Both the position numbers and the translations under genes were made by a program. Shown here in pieces: positions 1-6,652 of a stretch of DNA of 16,527 bases. Origin of the DNA: Candidatus Troglogloeales bacterium (GTDB lineage Bacteria > Nitrospirota > Nitrospiria > SBBL01 > SBBT01); contig SBBT01000171.1 in assembly GCA_005239595.1 (NCBI GenBank), forward strand, positions 1 to 16,527. The letters are read 5' to 3'. How positions within the stretch are numbered: the first letter of the stretch is position 1; every line of letters begins with the position of its first letter. A model generated the notes under the pieces. It ran no database searches and had not been told where the DNA came from. It worked only from the letters and a program-made list of their open reading frames with translations.

Positions 1-101
1 ATTTTCGATCCAGCGGATACACACGAACGGGCCCTACCTTGAGGACCCAAACCATTTTTAATCGCAGTTTTCTGTTGTCATCGGTGGGGGGATGGTCACT
101 T

Positions 102-119
102 TGGGAAGTGTCCTTCCCA
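102..119. repeat. Inverted repeat / hairpin, 7-bp stem, 4-nt loop
   Basis: TGGGAAG (102-108) is exactly complementary to CTTCCCA (113-119) around the loop TGTC. No T-run follows, so it is a poor intrinsic terminator for an upstream gene. It lies roughly 120-140 bp upstream of the start predicted from the sigma54 match, within the usual range for binding sites of sigma54 activators. That role is inference. Confidence 0.45.
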
Positions 120-126
120 GGAAATG

Positions 127-148
127 CTAAAAAATGGCACTTTTTTAG
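127..148. repeat. Inverted repeat, 8-bp A/T-rich stem around TGGCAC
   Basis: CTAAAAAA (127-134) is perfectly complementary to TTTTTTAG (141-148) with a 6-nt centre. An A-tract/T-tract palindrome like this can act as a weak bidirectional terminator or as a protein-binding site. It follows the first hairpin by 7 nt, so the two may form one element. Confidence 0.4.
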
Positions 149-213
149 GATGTTCTGTCTGATTGGATCGGTAAAGGGCTTTGTTTATTAAGATGTTCTG
201 AATGCCTTTTTTA

Positions 214-229
214 TGGCATGTTGTTTGCG
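214..229 (+). promoter_or_regulatory. Sigma54 (RpoN)-type -24/-12 promoter candidate
   Basis: TGGCATGTTGTTTGCG matches the RpoN consensus TGGCACG-N4-TTGCW at nearly all fixed positions. The GG (215-216) and GC (227-228) are separated by exactly 10 nt, the invariant RpoN spacing. Transcription would begin near 240, about 95 nt before the ATG at 335. PEP-CTERM/exosortase polysaccharide loci commonly carry the PrsK/PrsR system, whose PrsR is an RpoN-dependent regulator, so the match fits the downstream gene. Confidence 0.55.
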
Positions 230-271
230 TAGTATTTGCGGAGGGATAACATAGCGAAAATCCAATGTGGG

Positions 272-300
272 TCGAAACTCTGCTATAATTCTGTTATAAT
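272..300 (+). promoter_or_regulatory. Sigma70-type promoter with two tandem extended -10 boxes
   Basis: Two perfect TATAAT hexamers lie at 284-289 and 295-300, each preceded by TGN (an extended -10) and offset by 11 nt. The downstream box has a 4/6 -35 match, TCGAAA (272-277), at the ideal 17-bp spacing. A start near 307 would leave a short leader before the ATG at 335. Together with the sigma54 match this suggests dual control of the sugar transferase. Confidence 0.5.
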
Positions 301-334
301 GTTGAATATGGGGAAAAACTATTTTAGGTAAAAA

Positions 335-1687
335 ATGATTCGCGTTTTTAAGCGATATTTTTCCATACGGAACTCGGTCTATTTTCTCCTTGAAAATACG
401 CTTCTTCTAACCTTCCTCCTTTGGGGAACGGCCGTCGGTAGTTTCAACACCGGTGTGGCTTGGCCATACATGATCGCAGTGGTCTTGATCACTGAATTTG
501 CCCTTTATTGCAGCGAGCTTAAACTTCCGGCCCCTCGATTTTCTCTTATGGAATTTGCAAAAGAACATTCCTTGGCTATTCTTTGGTGGCTCCTCTTCTT
601 ACTCTTGGCGTATCTGGTGATTCCCTCCTCTTTTGCCGCATGGAGCCCGTTTTGGTTCAAACTGGCACTGTTTCCGTTTTTGCTGATTGGGCTTCGCCTT
701 GGATATCAACTCTTGGTTACGTTGCACCGATGGGATACCACCATCTTGATTATCGGCTCCGCCCCTGTCGCCGGGTTACTGAAAAACATCCTTTTTTATG
801 ACAAAAGCTTAGGTTTCAGGGCGCTTCATTTCCGATGGGATCTCACCTCGCCGGACACCTTGGCGGAAGAGTGGGCGCGGCTCTCAACGATTGTGGCCGA
901 ACATAAAATAAAAAAGATTGTGATTGCATTATACGAACGCCGAGGACAGCTTCCAGTTGAGTCTCTGTTGAATCTTCGTGTGCAAGGGGTTGAAGTGGTT
1001 GATGGGGCCTCGTTTTATGAGGAAATCTCCGGTAAAATACTGATCCATGCCGTAAGACCCAGCAACCTCATCTTCGGTGAGGGTTTTAGCCATTTGAATT
1101 TTGCACGGATCATAAAACGGGGACTGGATATCTCTCTTTCTTCCCTTGGCTTGGTTCTGGCTGTGCCATTTTTTATGATTCTTTCCATTTTGATTAAGCT
1201 CGACTCGAAGGGGCCGGTGTTCTACCGGCAGGAGCGTGTCGGTGAAAAGGGAAAACCGTTTATGCTCGTTAAATTCAGATCCATGCGGCATGACGCCGAA
1301 TTAAGGAGCGGTCCGGTTTGGGCCAGAAGGGACGATCCCAGGGTCACCAGAATAGGCCGGTTTATGCGTTCCAAGCGTCTTGACGAAATTCCACAATTGA
1401 TCAATGTTTTTAAGGGGGAAATGAGCTTTGTCGGTCCCAGGCCGGAGCGCGCTGTCTTTGTGGATCAGTTAAGAAGGGGAATCCCTTTTTATAGCTTACG
1501 TTTTTCCGTAAAGCCCGGGGTGACAGGGTGGGCACAGGTGAAATATCGGTATGGCGCAACCGAAAAAGATGCATTGGAAAAACTTCAGTACGATTTATAT
1601 TACATTAAGCATCTCTCATTTTTTCTGGACATTACGATTATTTTTGAAACCCTCAGGGTCATATTTTCTGGAAAAGGGGTGCATTAA
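335..1687 (+). CDS. PEP-CTERM/exosortase-associated undecaprenyl-phosphate sugar transferase
   Basis: This 450-aa membrane enzyme would transfer a sugar-1-phosphate from a nucleotide sugar onto undecaprenyl phosphate, the first step of exopolysaccharide repeat-unit assembly on the inner membrane. The N-terminus has about four membrane segments (about residues 17-130). A CoA-binding-like middle domain follows (about 135-235). The C-terminal bacterial sugar transferase domain starts at KRGLDI (261-266), has a membrane helix at about 268-288, and carries the catalytic-type RLDE (348-351), SFVGPRPE (364-371) and PGVTGWAQV (394-402). The linker, with FYEEISGKI and a following RPSNLIFGEGF, together with GPVWARRDDPRVTR, is typical of the PEP-CTERM-associated subfamily (TIGR03013-like). 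The ATG follows a weak TAGG ribosome site 6 nt upstream. Family assignment is strong; the sugar substrate cannot be told. Confidence 0.9.
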   Translation: MIRVFKRYFSIRNSVYFLLENTLLLTFLLWGTAVGSFNTGVAWPYMIAVVLITEFALYCSELKLPAPRFSLMEFAKEHSLAILWWLLFLLLAYLVIPSSFAAWSPFWFKLALFPFLLIGLRLGYQLLVTLHRWDTTILIIGSAPVAGLLKNILFYDKSLGFRALHFRWDLTSPDTLAEEWARLSTIVAEHKIKKIVIALYERRGQLPVESLLNLRVQGVEVVDGASFYEEISGKILIHAVRPSNLIFGEGFSHLNFARIIKRGLDISLSSLGLVLAVPFFMILSILIKLDSKGPVFYRQERVGEKGKPFMLVKFRSMRHDAELRSGPVWARRDDPRVTRIGRFMRSKRLDEIPQLINVFKGEMSFVGPRPERAVFVDQLRRGIPFYSLRFSVKPGVTGWAQVKYRYGATEKDALEKLQYDLYYIKHLSFFLDITIIFETLRVIFSGKGVH

Positions 1688-1722
1688 GGCCCTCCTCTCT
1701 ACGGATTAAACACCTGAAAAGA

Positions 1723-1750
1723 TTGACGCTACTATGCTGAAAATGATAGT
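1723..1750 (+). promoter_or_regulatory. Candidate sigma70 promoter for the exoD-like gene
   Basis: TTGACG (1723-1728, 5/6 to the -35 consensus) is followed after 16 bp by GATAGT (1745-1750, 4/6 to the -10). A start near 1757 would give a leader of about 55 nt. The match is moderate, and read-through from the sugar transferase is equally possible because no terminator is visible in the 125-nt gap. Confidence 0.3.
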
Positions 1751-1792
1751 TTCCAGATTCGGCATGTAACGCTGCATTGCTGTCAGGAGAAG

Positions 1793-1825
1793 ATGACAAA
1801 CGCACATCTTAGATGGCACGTGTGA
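1793..1825 (+). other. Possible 10-codon leader ORF overlapping the exoD start
   Basis: The strongest ribosome-binding sequence here, AGGAG (1785-1789), lies 3 nt before an ATG at 1793 that encodes MTNAHLRWHV and stops at 1823-1825, inside the start of the exoD-like gene. The exoD-like ATG (1813) has no good site of its own, and an in-frame TAG directly precedes it. The ribosome may reach it by reinitiation after this mini-ORF. This is inference from layout only. Confidence 0.25.
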
Positions 1826-2451
1826 AGGAAGTCCACGTTCCCACCCGATTATCGGGCGATCTAAAAAAAATTCTAGACCATGCCGCCGGGAAGGAGGTGA
1901 TGATACAGGAAATCATTGATGTCCTTCATGGGAGGGGTTTTTATATTTTGGTCATCCTCCTTGCGTTTCCGTTCCTGATTCCGATTCCGATTCCGGGACT
2001 CTCGGTTGTTTTTGGAATGGCCTTGTTGCTCTTCGGTCTTCGCATTGCCCTGCGCAAAAAACCTTGGCTGCCGCATAAATTTCTTGAAAAGAAAATATCC
2101 TATCAGCTCTTGAGTAAAATCGTTTCCGCCGCGCTGTACGTCGTTTGTCGTATGGAAAAAATACTTCATCCCCGCCTTCACTTTTTCACCCGTTGGGCCT
2201 CCTTCAGTGTTCTAAACGGGTTGATGATTACATCGAATGCCTTCATCCTCATGCTTCCGCTCCCAATTCCTTTCACGAATTCGCTTCCTGCCATTTCAAT
2301 CGTTCTCTTGGCTGCCGGCATGATGGAGGAGGATGGCGCGGTAATATTTTCCGGGTATATCGTCGCCGCGGTTGCCTGGCTTTATCTGATTTTCATCTGG
2401 TTGGTCGGAAATGCCGGGCTAAAGATGGGGCTGCATTGGTTTGGGCTTTAA
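1813..2451 (+). CDS. exoD: ExoD-family exopolysaccharide synthesis membrane protein
   Basis: The 212-aa product is an integral inner-membrane protein of the ExoD family (PF06055-like). Hydrophobic segments lie at about residues 43-58, 62-80, 133-150, 156-170 and 178-199. The family hallmark is the pair of proline-rich membrane repeats, PFLIPIPIPGLS (53-64) and LPLPIPFTNSLPA (148-160), followed by GMMEEDG (169-175). ExoD was first described in Rhizobium as affecting exopolysaccharide production and alkali tolerance; its biochemical activity is unknown. Its position 125 nt after a polysaccharide sugar transferase fits an envelope role. The start is constrained by an in-frame TAG at 1810-1812; GTG at 1822 is an alternative. 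Confidence 0.85.
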   Translation: MARVKEVHVPTRLSGDLKKILDHAAGKEVMIQEIIDVLHGRGFYILVILLAFPFLIPIPIPGLSVVFGMALLLFGLRIALRKKPWLPHKFLEKKISYQLLSKIVSAALYVVCRMEKILHPRLHFFTRWASFSVLNGLMITSNAFILMLPLPIPFTNSLPAISIVLLAAGMMEEDGAVIFSGYIVAAVAWLYLIFIWLVGNAGLKMGLHWFGL

Positions 2452-2474
2452 ATCTTTATGGGAATGGACGAACC

Positions 2475-3293
2475 ATGATCTGGAGATTCCTGTCTCATCC
2501 GCCGCAATCGGCCGAGATGAACATGGCAATTGATGAGGCAATCGCCCAACACTTTTCGCACGGGGTGGTCCCACCCACATTTCGGATCTATCGCTGGTCT
2601 TCTCCCTCTTTTTCTATCGGGTCTTTTCAGAAGCTGGATCCAAGTTTCATCGATGATCTTACGACCAATGCGATTCCGCTCGTCCGCCGTATCACAGGAG
2701 GACGCGCCCTTTTGCATGATCGGGAGGTCACTTATTCCGTGATCGCAGGCACGCATGACCCCCTTTTTTCAAAGGGCATTCAAGGGACATTTTATGCTAT
2801 CGCCCGCGGCCTTCTTGCCGGCTTGGAACGTCTGGGCGTTGAAGCGAACATAGACGCCCCATCTTCTCGTGGTAACAAAAACGCAAGTCCTTTCTGTTTT
2901 GCGTCCACATCACAGTATGAGGTGACAGCGCAAGGGAGAAAGCTTATTGGCAGCGCGCAAAAACGCTGGGCCACCCATTTCTTGCAGCACGGGTCTCTTC
3001 TCCTTTCCCGCAGCACTTTTGCAGAACGGTTTATACCAGAGAATCAAATTTCCCTCTCATCCCTTTTAACGAAACTTCCAAGTGACGAAGATCTGGTTTT
3101 TGCCTTAAGGAAAGGGATTGAATCCGCGCTGTCGGTTCATCTGGTGTCGCAGTCGCTCACCGTGGAAGAGGAGAAAATGGCCGCTGATTTGATTAGAGAA
3201 AAATATGGGAGTCCTGTATGGAATCTTTATCGTCATACTCAAGATAGAAATCCCTCTTTGTCCGTTCCTGATGGAGTAACACCGTCACTGTAA
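2475..3293 (+). CDS. lipM: LipM-like octanoyltransferase / lipoate-protein ligase A family
   Basis: The 272-aa protein belongs to the biotin/lipoate A/B transferase-ligase fold and would place an octanoyl or lipoyl group on the lysine of a lipoyl domain (pyruvate dehydrogenase E2 or glycine cleavage H protein). It shows the acyl-binding RRITGGRALLH (71-81), GRKLIGSAQKR (154-164) and a conserved N-terminus with MNMAIDEAI (16-24). Cys141 in the segment FCFASTSQYE matches the nucleophilic cysteine that separates octanoyltransferase LipM from ATP-using LplA ligases, and the length fits LipM (about 278 aa). Lys156 lies in the usual substrate-contacting loop. It starts 23 nt after exoD with no strong ribosome site. 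Ligase activity cannot be excluded from sequence alone. Confidence 0.8.
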   Translation: MIWRFLSHPPQSAEMNMAIDEAIAQHFSHGVVPPTFRIYRWSSPSFSIGSFQKLDPSFIDDLTTNAIPLVRRITGGRALLHDREVTYSVIAGTHDPLFSKGIQGTFYAIARGLLAGLERLGVEANIDAPSSRGNKNASPFCFASTSQYEVTAQGRKLIGSAQKRWATHFLQHGSLLLSRSTFAERFIPENQISLSSLLTKLPSDEDLVFALRKGIESALSVHLVSQSLTVEEEKMAADLIREKYGSPVWNLYRHTQDRNPSLSVPDGVTPSL

Positions 3294-3356
3294 AACCTGT
3301 TCATTCCGTTTTAGGGACAAGATGCAGCAAAACATCCCGAAAAACTTGAAAATTCC

Positions 3357-3386
3357 TTGACAAAATAAGGTGTTCCCTCTTATATT
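3357..3386 (+). promoter_or_regulatory. Sigma70 promoter of the rTCA operon
   Basis: A perfect -35 TTGACA (3357-3362) and a 5/6 -10 TATATT (3381-3386) are separated by 18 bp; TTATAT at 3380 would give 17 bp. It is the best promoter match in the window and sits in the 229-nt gap before aclB. Transcription would start at about 3393, giving a leader of about 130 nt. Strong constitutive-type elements suit a core carbon-fixation operon. Confidence 0.65.
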
Positions 3387-3392
3387 TAGAAG

Positions 3393-3522
3393 CTGCTCTT
3401 CACGTGTGTAGGAGTGTGGAGAGAGGCTTGGAGTGCGGGGGGATTTCGTACTTTCATCCGGAGAGGGGATGTTTCTTTATAGATGCATATCCCTCTGTTT
3501 ATAGGTTAATGGAGGTCTTAGT
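3393..3522 (+). promoter_or_regulatory. 5' leader of the acl operon with direct repeat and alternative hairpins
   Basis: A near-perfect direct repeat GGAGTGYGG occurs at 3411-3419 and 3430-3438, 19 nt apart (about two helical turns), just downstream of the predicted start. Further on, CATCC (3455-3459) can pair with GGATG (3467-3471). Alternatively AGAGGG(G)AT (3462-3470) can pair with ATCCCTCT (3489-3496); the two pairings exclude each other. The ribosome site GGAGG (3511-3515) lies 7 nt before the ATG, outside both stems. A regulatory role is inferred; it matches no riboswitch class I know. Confidence 0.3.
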
Positions 3523-4728
3523 ATGGCGAAGGTTTTGGAAGGCCCTGGAATGGGATTGCTTTCAAAGTGGGGAATGACAACCCCTCATTTTGTGGTGATC
3601 ACGGCTATGGATCAGCTTGACCGCCTTGCCCAGGCCAATGCCTGGTTGCGAGAGTCGAGGCTGGTGGTGAAGGCCCATGAAGCGGTTGGTTCCCGGATGA
3701 AGCTGGGGTTGGTGAAGGTGGGGCTTGATCTTGCCCTGGCGAAGCAGGCTGCCCAAGAGATGTTTAGGAGAGAGGTTTCTGGTGTTGCCATTTCCCAGAT
3801 CATTATTTCAGAGATGGTTGCCCATAAAGAGGAGTATTATATTGCGGTGAAATCAACCCGTGAGGGGGCCGATCTCTTGTTGGCGAGTATTGGCGGGATT
3901 GAAGTGGAGTCTCACTGGGATCAGGTGAGCCGCATGGCGATCCCCCTGGGAGTTGATCCGACGATTGACTCCTTGGAAGCACTGGCGAAAGGAGCCGGGT
4001 TTAAGGGTGGTCTTATCAGAAAAATTGCTGATTTTGCGATGAAGCTCTATCAATGTTATGACCAGGAGGATGGCACCTATATCGAGATTAATCCTCTGGT
4101 GGCGCGGGAGTCGGATGGGGAATTGGTCGCCCTGGATGCCGTCACGATGGTGGATGCCGATGCCCGTTTTCGTCACCCCGACTGGAGTTTTACCTTTGCC
4201 TCGGAGTTTGGACGTCCTTACACCAATGATGAAAAGGCGATCATGGAGATTGACGCCCGGATTAAGGGTTCCGTGAAGTTTATTGAAATTCCGGGAGGGG
4301 ATACGGCTCTCCTGCCGGCAGGGGGCGGGGCCTCGGTTTATTACTCCGACGCTGTGTTGGCGATGGGGGGCAAGATTGCCAATTATGCCGAATATTCGGG
4401 CGATCCACCCGATTGGGCGGTTGAGGCCTTAACCGAGAAAGTCTGTTCCCTCAAGGGGGTTCGGCGGATTATTGTGGGCGGGGCGATCGCCAACTTTACA
4501 AATGTAAAGAAAACCTTCGCCGGAATTATTGCCGGATTCAGGAAGGCCAGGGCCGATGGAAAAATGGAGGGGGTCGAAATCTGGGTGCGCCGGGGCGGCC
4601 CTTATGAGAAAGAGGGATTGGCAGCGATGAAGGAACTCGAGAACGAAGGCTTTAATATCCATGTGTATGATCGATATACCCCTCTGACCGATATTGTTAA
4701 TTATGCGATTGCAGGAGGGGCGAAATGA
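3523..4728 (+). CDS. aclB: ATP-citrate lyase, small (AclB) subunit
   Basis: This is the ATP-grasp/CoA-ligase-like small subunit of ATP-citrate lyase, the enzyme that splits citrate to acetyl-CoA and oxaloacetate and drives the rTCA cycle. It works in the cytoplasm with AclA. The 401-aa length matches Chlorobium-type AclB (about 400). Visible motifs are YIEINPLV (186-193, the metal/ATP site shared with succinyl-CoA synthetase beta), the glycine-rich GGGASVYYSDAV (267-278), GGAIANFTNV (319-328) and RRGGPYEKEGL (356-366), the last two resembling the citrate-binding part of animal ACLY. It has a good ribosome site and a strong promoter upstream. Its last codons overlap aclA by 4 nt (ATGA), indicating coupled, balanced translation of the two subunits. 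Confidence 0.95.
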   Translation: MAKVLEGPGMGLLSKWGMTTPHFVVITAMDQLDRLAQANAWLRESRLVVKAHEAVGSRMKLGLVKVGLDLALAKQAAQEMFRREVSGVAISQIIISEMVAHKEEYYIAVKSTREGADLLLASIGGIEVESHWDQVSRMAIPLGVDPTIDSLEALAKGAGFKGGLIRKIADFAMKLYQCYDQEDGTYIEINPLVARESDGELVALDAVTMVDADARFRHPDWSFTFASEFGRPYTNDEKAIMEIDARIKGSVKFIEIPGGDTALLPAGGGASVYYSDAVLAMGGKIANYAEYSGDPPDWAVEALTEKVCSLKGVRRIIVGGAIANFTNVKKTFAGIIAGFRKARADGKMEGVEIWVRRGGPYEKEGLAAMKELENEGFNIHVYDRYTPLTDIVNYAIAGGAK

Positions 4729-6596
4729 GTATTGTTGCGGGTAAAGAGACGCAGGTTCTGATTCAGGGAGGGGCTGCCGGGATCAATGCGGCACGCCGGA
4801 TGGCTGAATTCTGTCACCTTAATCGACTGCCGATGAATGTGTTGGCCTTTGTCTTTCCGCCGGATGCCGGGAAGACGGCGGAGGTTCCTTTGGGAAGTCA
4901 ACTCGTTTCGATCCCGATATACAAGACGGTTTCTGAAGCGGTCGCGGCGCACCCACAGATCAATGCATCGCTGGTCTATGTCGGGCCGGATCGCGCCTGT
5001 AAGGCGGCGATGGAGGCCCTTTCCGATCCGCACATCCATCTGGTCTCAATGATTACAGAAGGGGTTCCGGAGAAAGACGCAAAGCGCTTGAGTCTTGAGG
5101 CCAAGAAGCGGGGGAAGGTTTTTAACGGTCCCTCGGCCATCGGTATCCTCTCTGCCGGAGAGTCCCGCCTTGGGGTTGTGGGGGGCTCGTTTGACAACCT
5201 GATCCTCTGCAAACTTCATCGGCAAGGTTCTTTTGGGGTCATTACCAAGTCGGGCGGGTTGTTAAACGAAATTATCTGGATTTGCAGCCAGTTTGCCGAT
5301 GGGATTACCACGGCGATCGGTGTGGGGGGAGATGCCTATCCCGGATCGGATTATGTTACCTACCTGGAGATGTTTGAGCAGGACCCGAAGACCAAGGCGG
5401 TCGTTATTGTTGGAGAAATGGGGGGAGATTTGGAGGAGCGGGCTGCCGCCTGGTTTGGAGAGAAAAAACGCCGGATCAAGCTCCTGGCGGTGGTTTCCGG
5501 GTTCTGTCAGGAATCTCTTCCGAAGGGGATGAAATTTGGCCATGCGGGAGCGAAAGAAGGGCTTCATGGTGAGGGTTCGGCCCGGGCCAAGGCGGAGGCC
5601 TTAAAGAAGGCAGGGGCGATTGTGCCGACAACCTTTGGGGGACTGGGACCCGCGATTCAGAAAACCTACGACGAGATTATCGCGAGCGGCGAAGCGCAAC
5701 CGGTTTTGGATGGAGACCTGCATGCCCTTCCAAAACTGCCCAAGCAGGTGGAAGAAGCGATTAAATCGGGGGATGTTTTTGTTGAGCCGCTGGTGAAATC
5801 AACCATCTGTGATGACCGCGGCGATGAACCGCTCTATTGCGGTTATCCTGCGTCCGAGCTGATCAATAAGGGGTATCATATCCCGCATGTCATCGGTCTT
5901 TTGTGGGACAAGCGGATCGTGAATCCCACAGAGGCGGAGATTATTAAACGAATTGTAATGCTCTCCGCCGATCATGGCCCGAGCGTTTCCGGGGCCCTGG
6001 TGACGATTATCGCCGCGTGCGCGGGGATTCAGATGTCTCAAGCGGTGGCGGCGGGACTGATCATGATTGGCCCCCGATTTGGGGGGGCGGTGACCGATGC
6101 GGGGAAATGGTTCAAATATGCGGTCGATCAGAAACTTTCACCCGAGGCATTTTTAGAGCATATGAAAAAGAATGTGGGGCCCGTTCCGGGAATTGGACAT
6201 CGGGTCAAGAGCCTTAAAAATCCAGATAAGCGGGTCAAGGAGCTGGTTGGGTATGTTAAATCTCAAGGAATCCCAACGCCCCATTTAGACTTTGCCTTGT
6301 CCGTTGAGAAGATCACGACCTCTAAAAAAGACACCCTGATTCTGAATGTGGATGGAACGATGGCAGCCGTCCTCGTCGACCTCGGATTTTCTGTGGAGTC
6401 ACTCAACGGATTCTTTCTCCTCTCTCGCACGATTGGATTGATCGGTCACTGGATTGACCAAAGCAGACAGGGAAGCCGTCTGATCCGTCTGTTTACTTAC
6501 CTTGTGAACTATGCCTCTCCAAAAAAGCGGGAGGTGCCGCCGTTGAATAGTCATGCTAAACAGGTTGAGGCACATGATGAGGTGTTCAAATCGTAA
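4725..6596 (+). CDS. aclA: ATP-citrate lyase, large (AclA) subunit
   Basis: The 623-aa catalytic large subunit combines a succinyl-CoA synthetase alpha-like half (about residues 1-330) with a citrate synthase-like half (about 340-600). The CoA-binding Rossmann segment follows KETQVLIQGG (7-16). The phosphohistidine is expected at His273 in FGHAGA. The citrate synthase part retains SADHGPS (His417), GIGHRV (His492) and NVDG (Asp543), matching the catalytic triad of the fold. The IGLIGHWIDQ segment near 570-579 resembles the C-terminus of animal ACLY. The fused lyase half rules out the two-enzyme citryl-CoA synthetase/citryl-CoA lyase route. It is the second gene of the operon and is translationally coupled to aclB. 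The 28 or so residues after SPK (598-600) are polar and look non-catalytic. Confidence 0.95.
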   Translation: MSIVAGKETQVLIQGGAAGINAARRMAEFCHLNRLPMNVLAFVFPPDAGKTAEVPLGSQLVSIPIYKTVSEAVAAHPQINASLVYVGPDRACKAAMEALSDPHIHLVSMITEGVPEKDAKRLSLEAKKRGKVFNGPSAIGILSAGESRLGVVGGSFDNLILCKLHRQGSFGVITKSGGLLNEIIWICSQFADGITTAIGVGGDAYPGSDYVTYLEMFEQDPKTKAVVIVGEMGGDLEERAAAWFGEKKRRIKLLAVVSGFCQESLPKGMKFGHAGAKEGLHGEGSARAKAEALKKAGAIVPTTFGGLGPAIQKTYDEIIASGEAQPVLDGDLHALPKLPKQVEEAIKSGDVFVEPLVKSTICDDRGDEPLYCGYPASELINKGYHIPHVIGLLWDKRIVNPTEAEIIKRIVMLSADHGPSVSGALVTIIAACAGIQMSQAVAAGLIMIGPRFGGAVTDAGKWFKYAVDQKLSPEAFLEHMKKNVGPVPGIGHRVKSLKNPDKRVKELVGYVKSQGIPTPHLDFALSVEKITTSKKDTLILNVDGTMAAVLVDLGFSVESLNGFFLLSRTIGLIGHWIDQSRQGSRLIRLFTYLVNYASPKKREVPPLNSHAKQVEAHDEVFKS

Positions 6597-6611
6597 CCGA
6601 TGGCATGTTTT

Positions 6612-6623
6612 CAGCACATGCTG
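6612..6623. repeat. Small palindrome in the aclA-acn spacer
   Basis: CAGCA-CA-TGCTG is a 5-bp inverted repeat in the 56-nt gap. An alternative pairing, GCATG (6603-6607) with CATGC (6617-6621), is also possible. It could be an intercistronic stability or processing hairpin ahead of the acn ribosome site AAGGAGG (6642-6648). There is no direct support for a function. Confidence 0.2.
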
Positions 6624-6652
6624 TAAATGTATCAGCAGCGTAAGGAGGGATT

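Larger units (their letters stand above)
1..334. other. Non-coding regulatory region upstream of the EPS sugar transferase
   Basis: I see no convincing gene here. One plus-strand frame stays open from about 3 to 190, but it has no start in the window and reads as an odd Phe/Ser/Trp-rich peptide, so I do not call it. The region holds two perfect inverted repeats (102-119 and 127-148), a sigma54-type -24/-12 match (214-229), and two tandem extended -10 boxes (281-300) just before the start of the sugar transferase. It looks like a dedicated control region. Confidence 0.6.

Noticed and set aside
135..149. TGGCAC as a second sigma54 -24 element
   Set aside because: No GC at the required -12 position; the sequence reads GG there, and the hexamer is the loop of an A/T palindrome.
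3..190. Open plus-strand frame entering from the window edge
   Set aside because: No start in the window, odd composition, and the frame runs through two perfect hairpins. Other frames in the first 60 nt also end in stops, so none can be preferred.
3291..3313. TAAAAC/GTTTTA hairpin after lipM as a terminator
   Set aside because: Six weak pairs, an 11-nt loop and no T-run.
3523..6596. Citryl-CoA synthetase (ccsBA) instead of ATP-citrate lyase
   Set aside because: The large subunit carries a fused citrate synthase-like lyase domain with its His417/His492/Asp543 set; CcsA lacks it.
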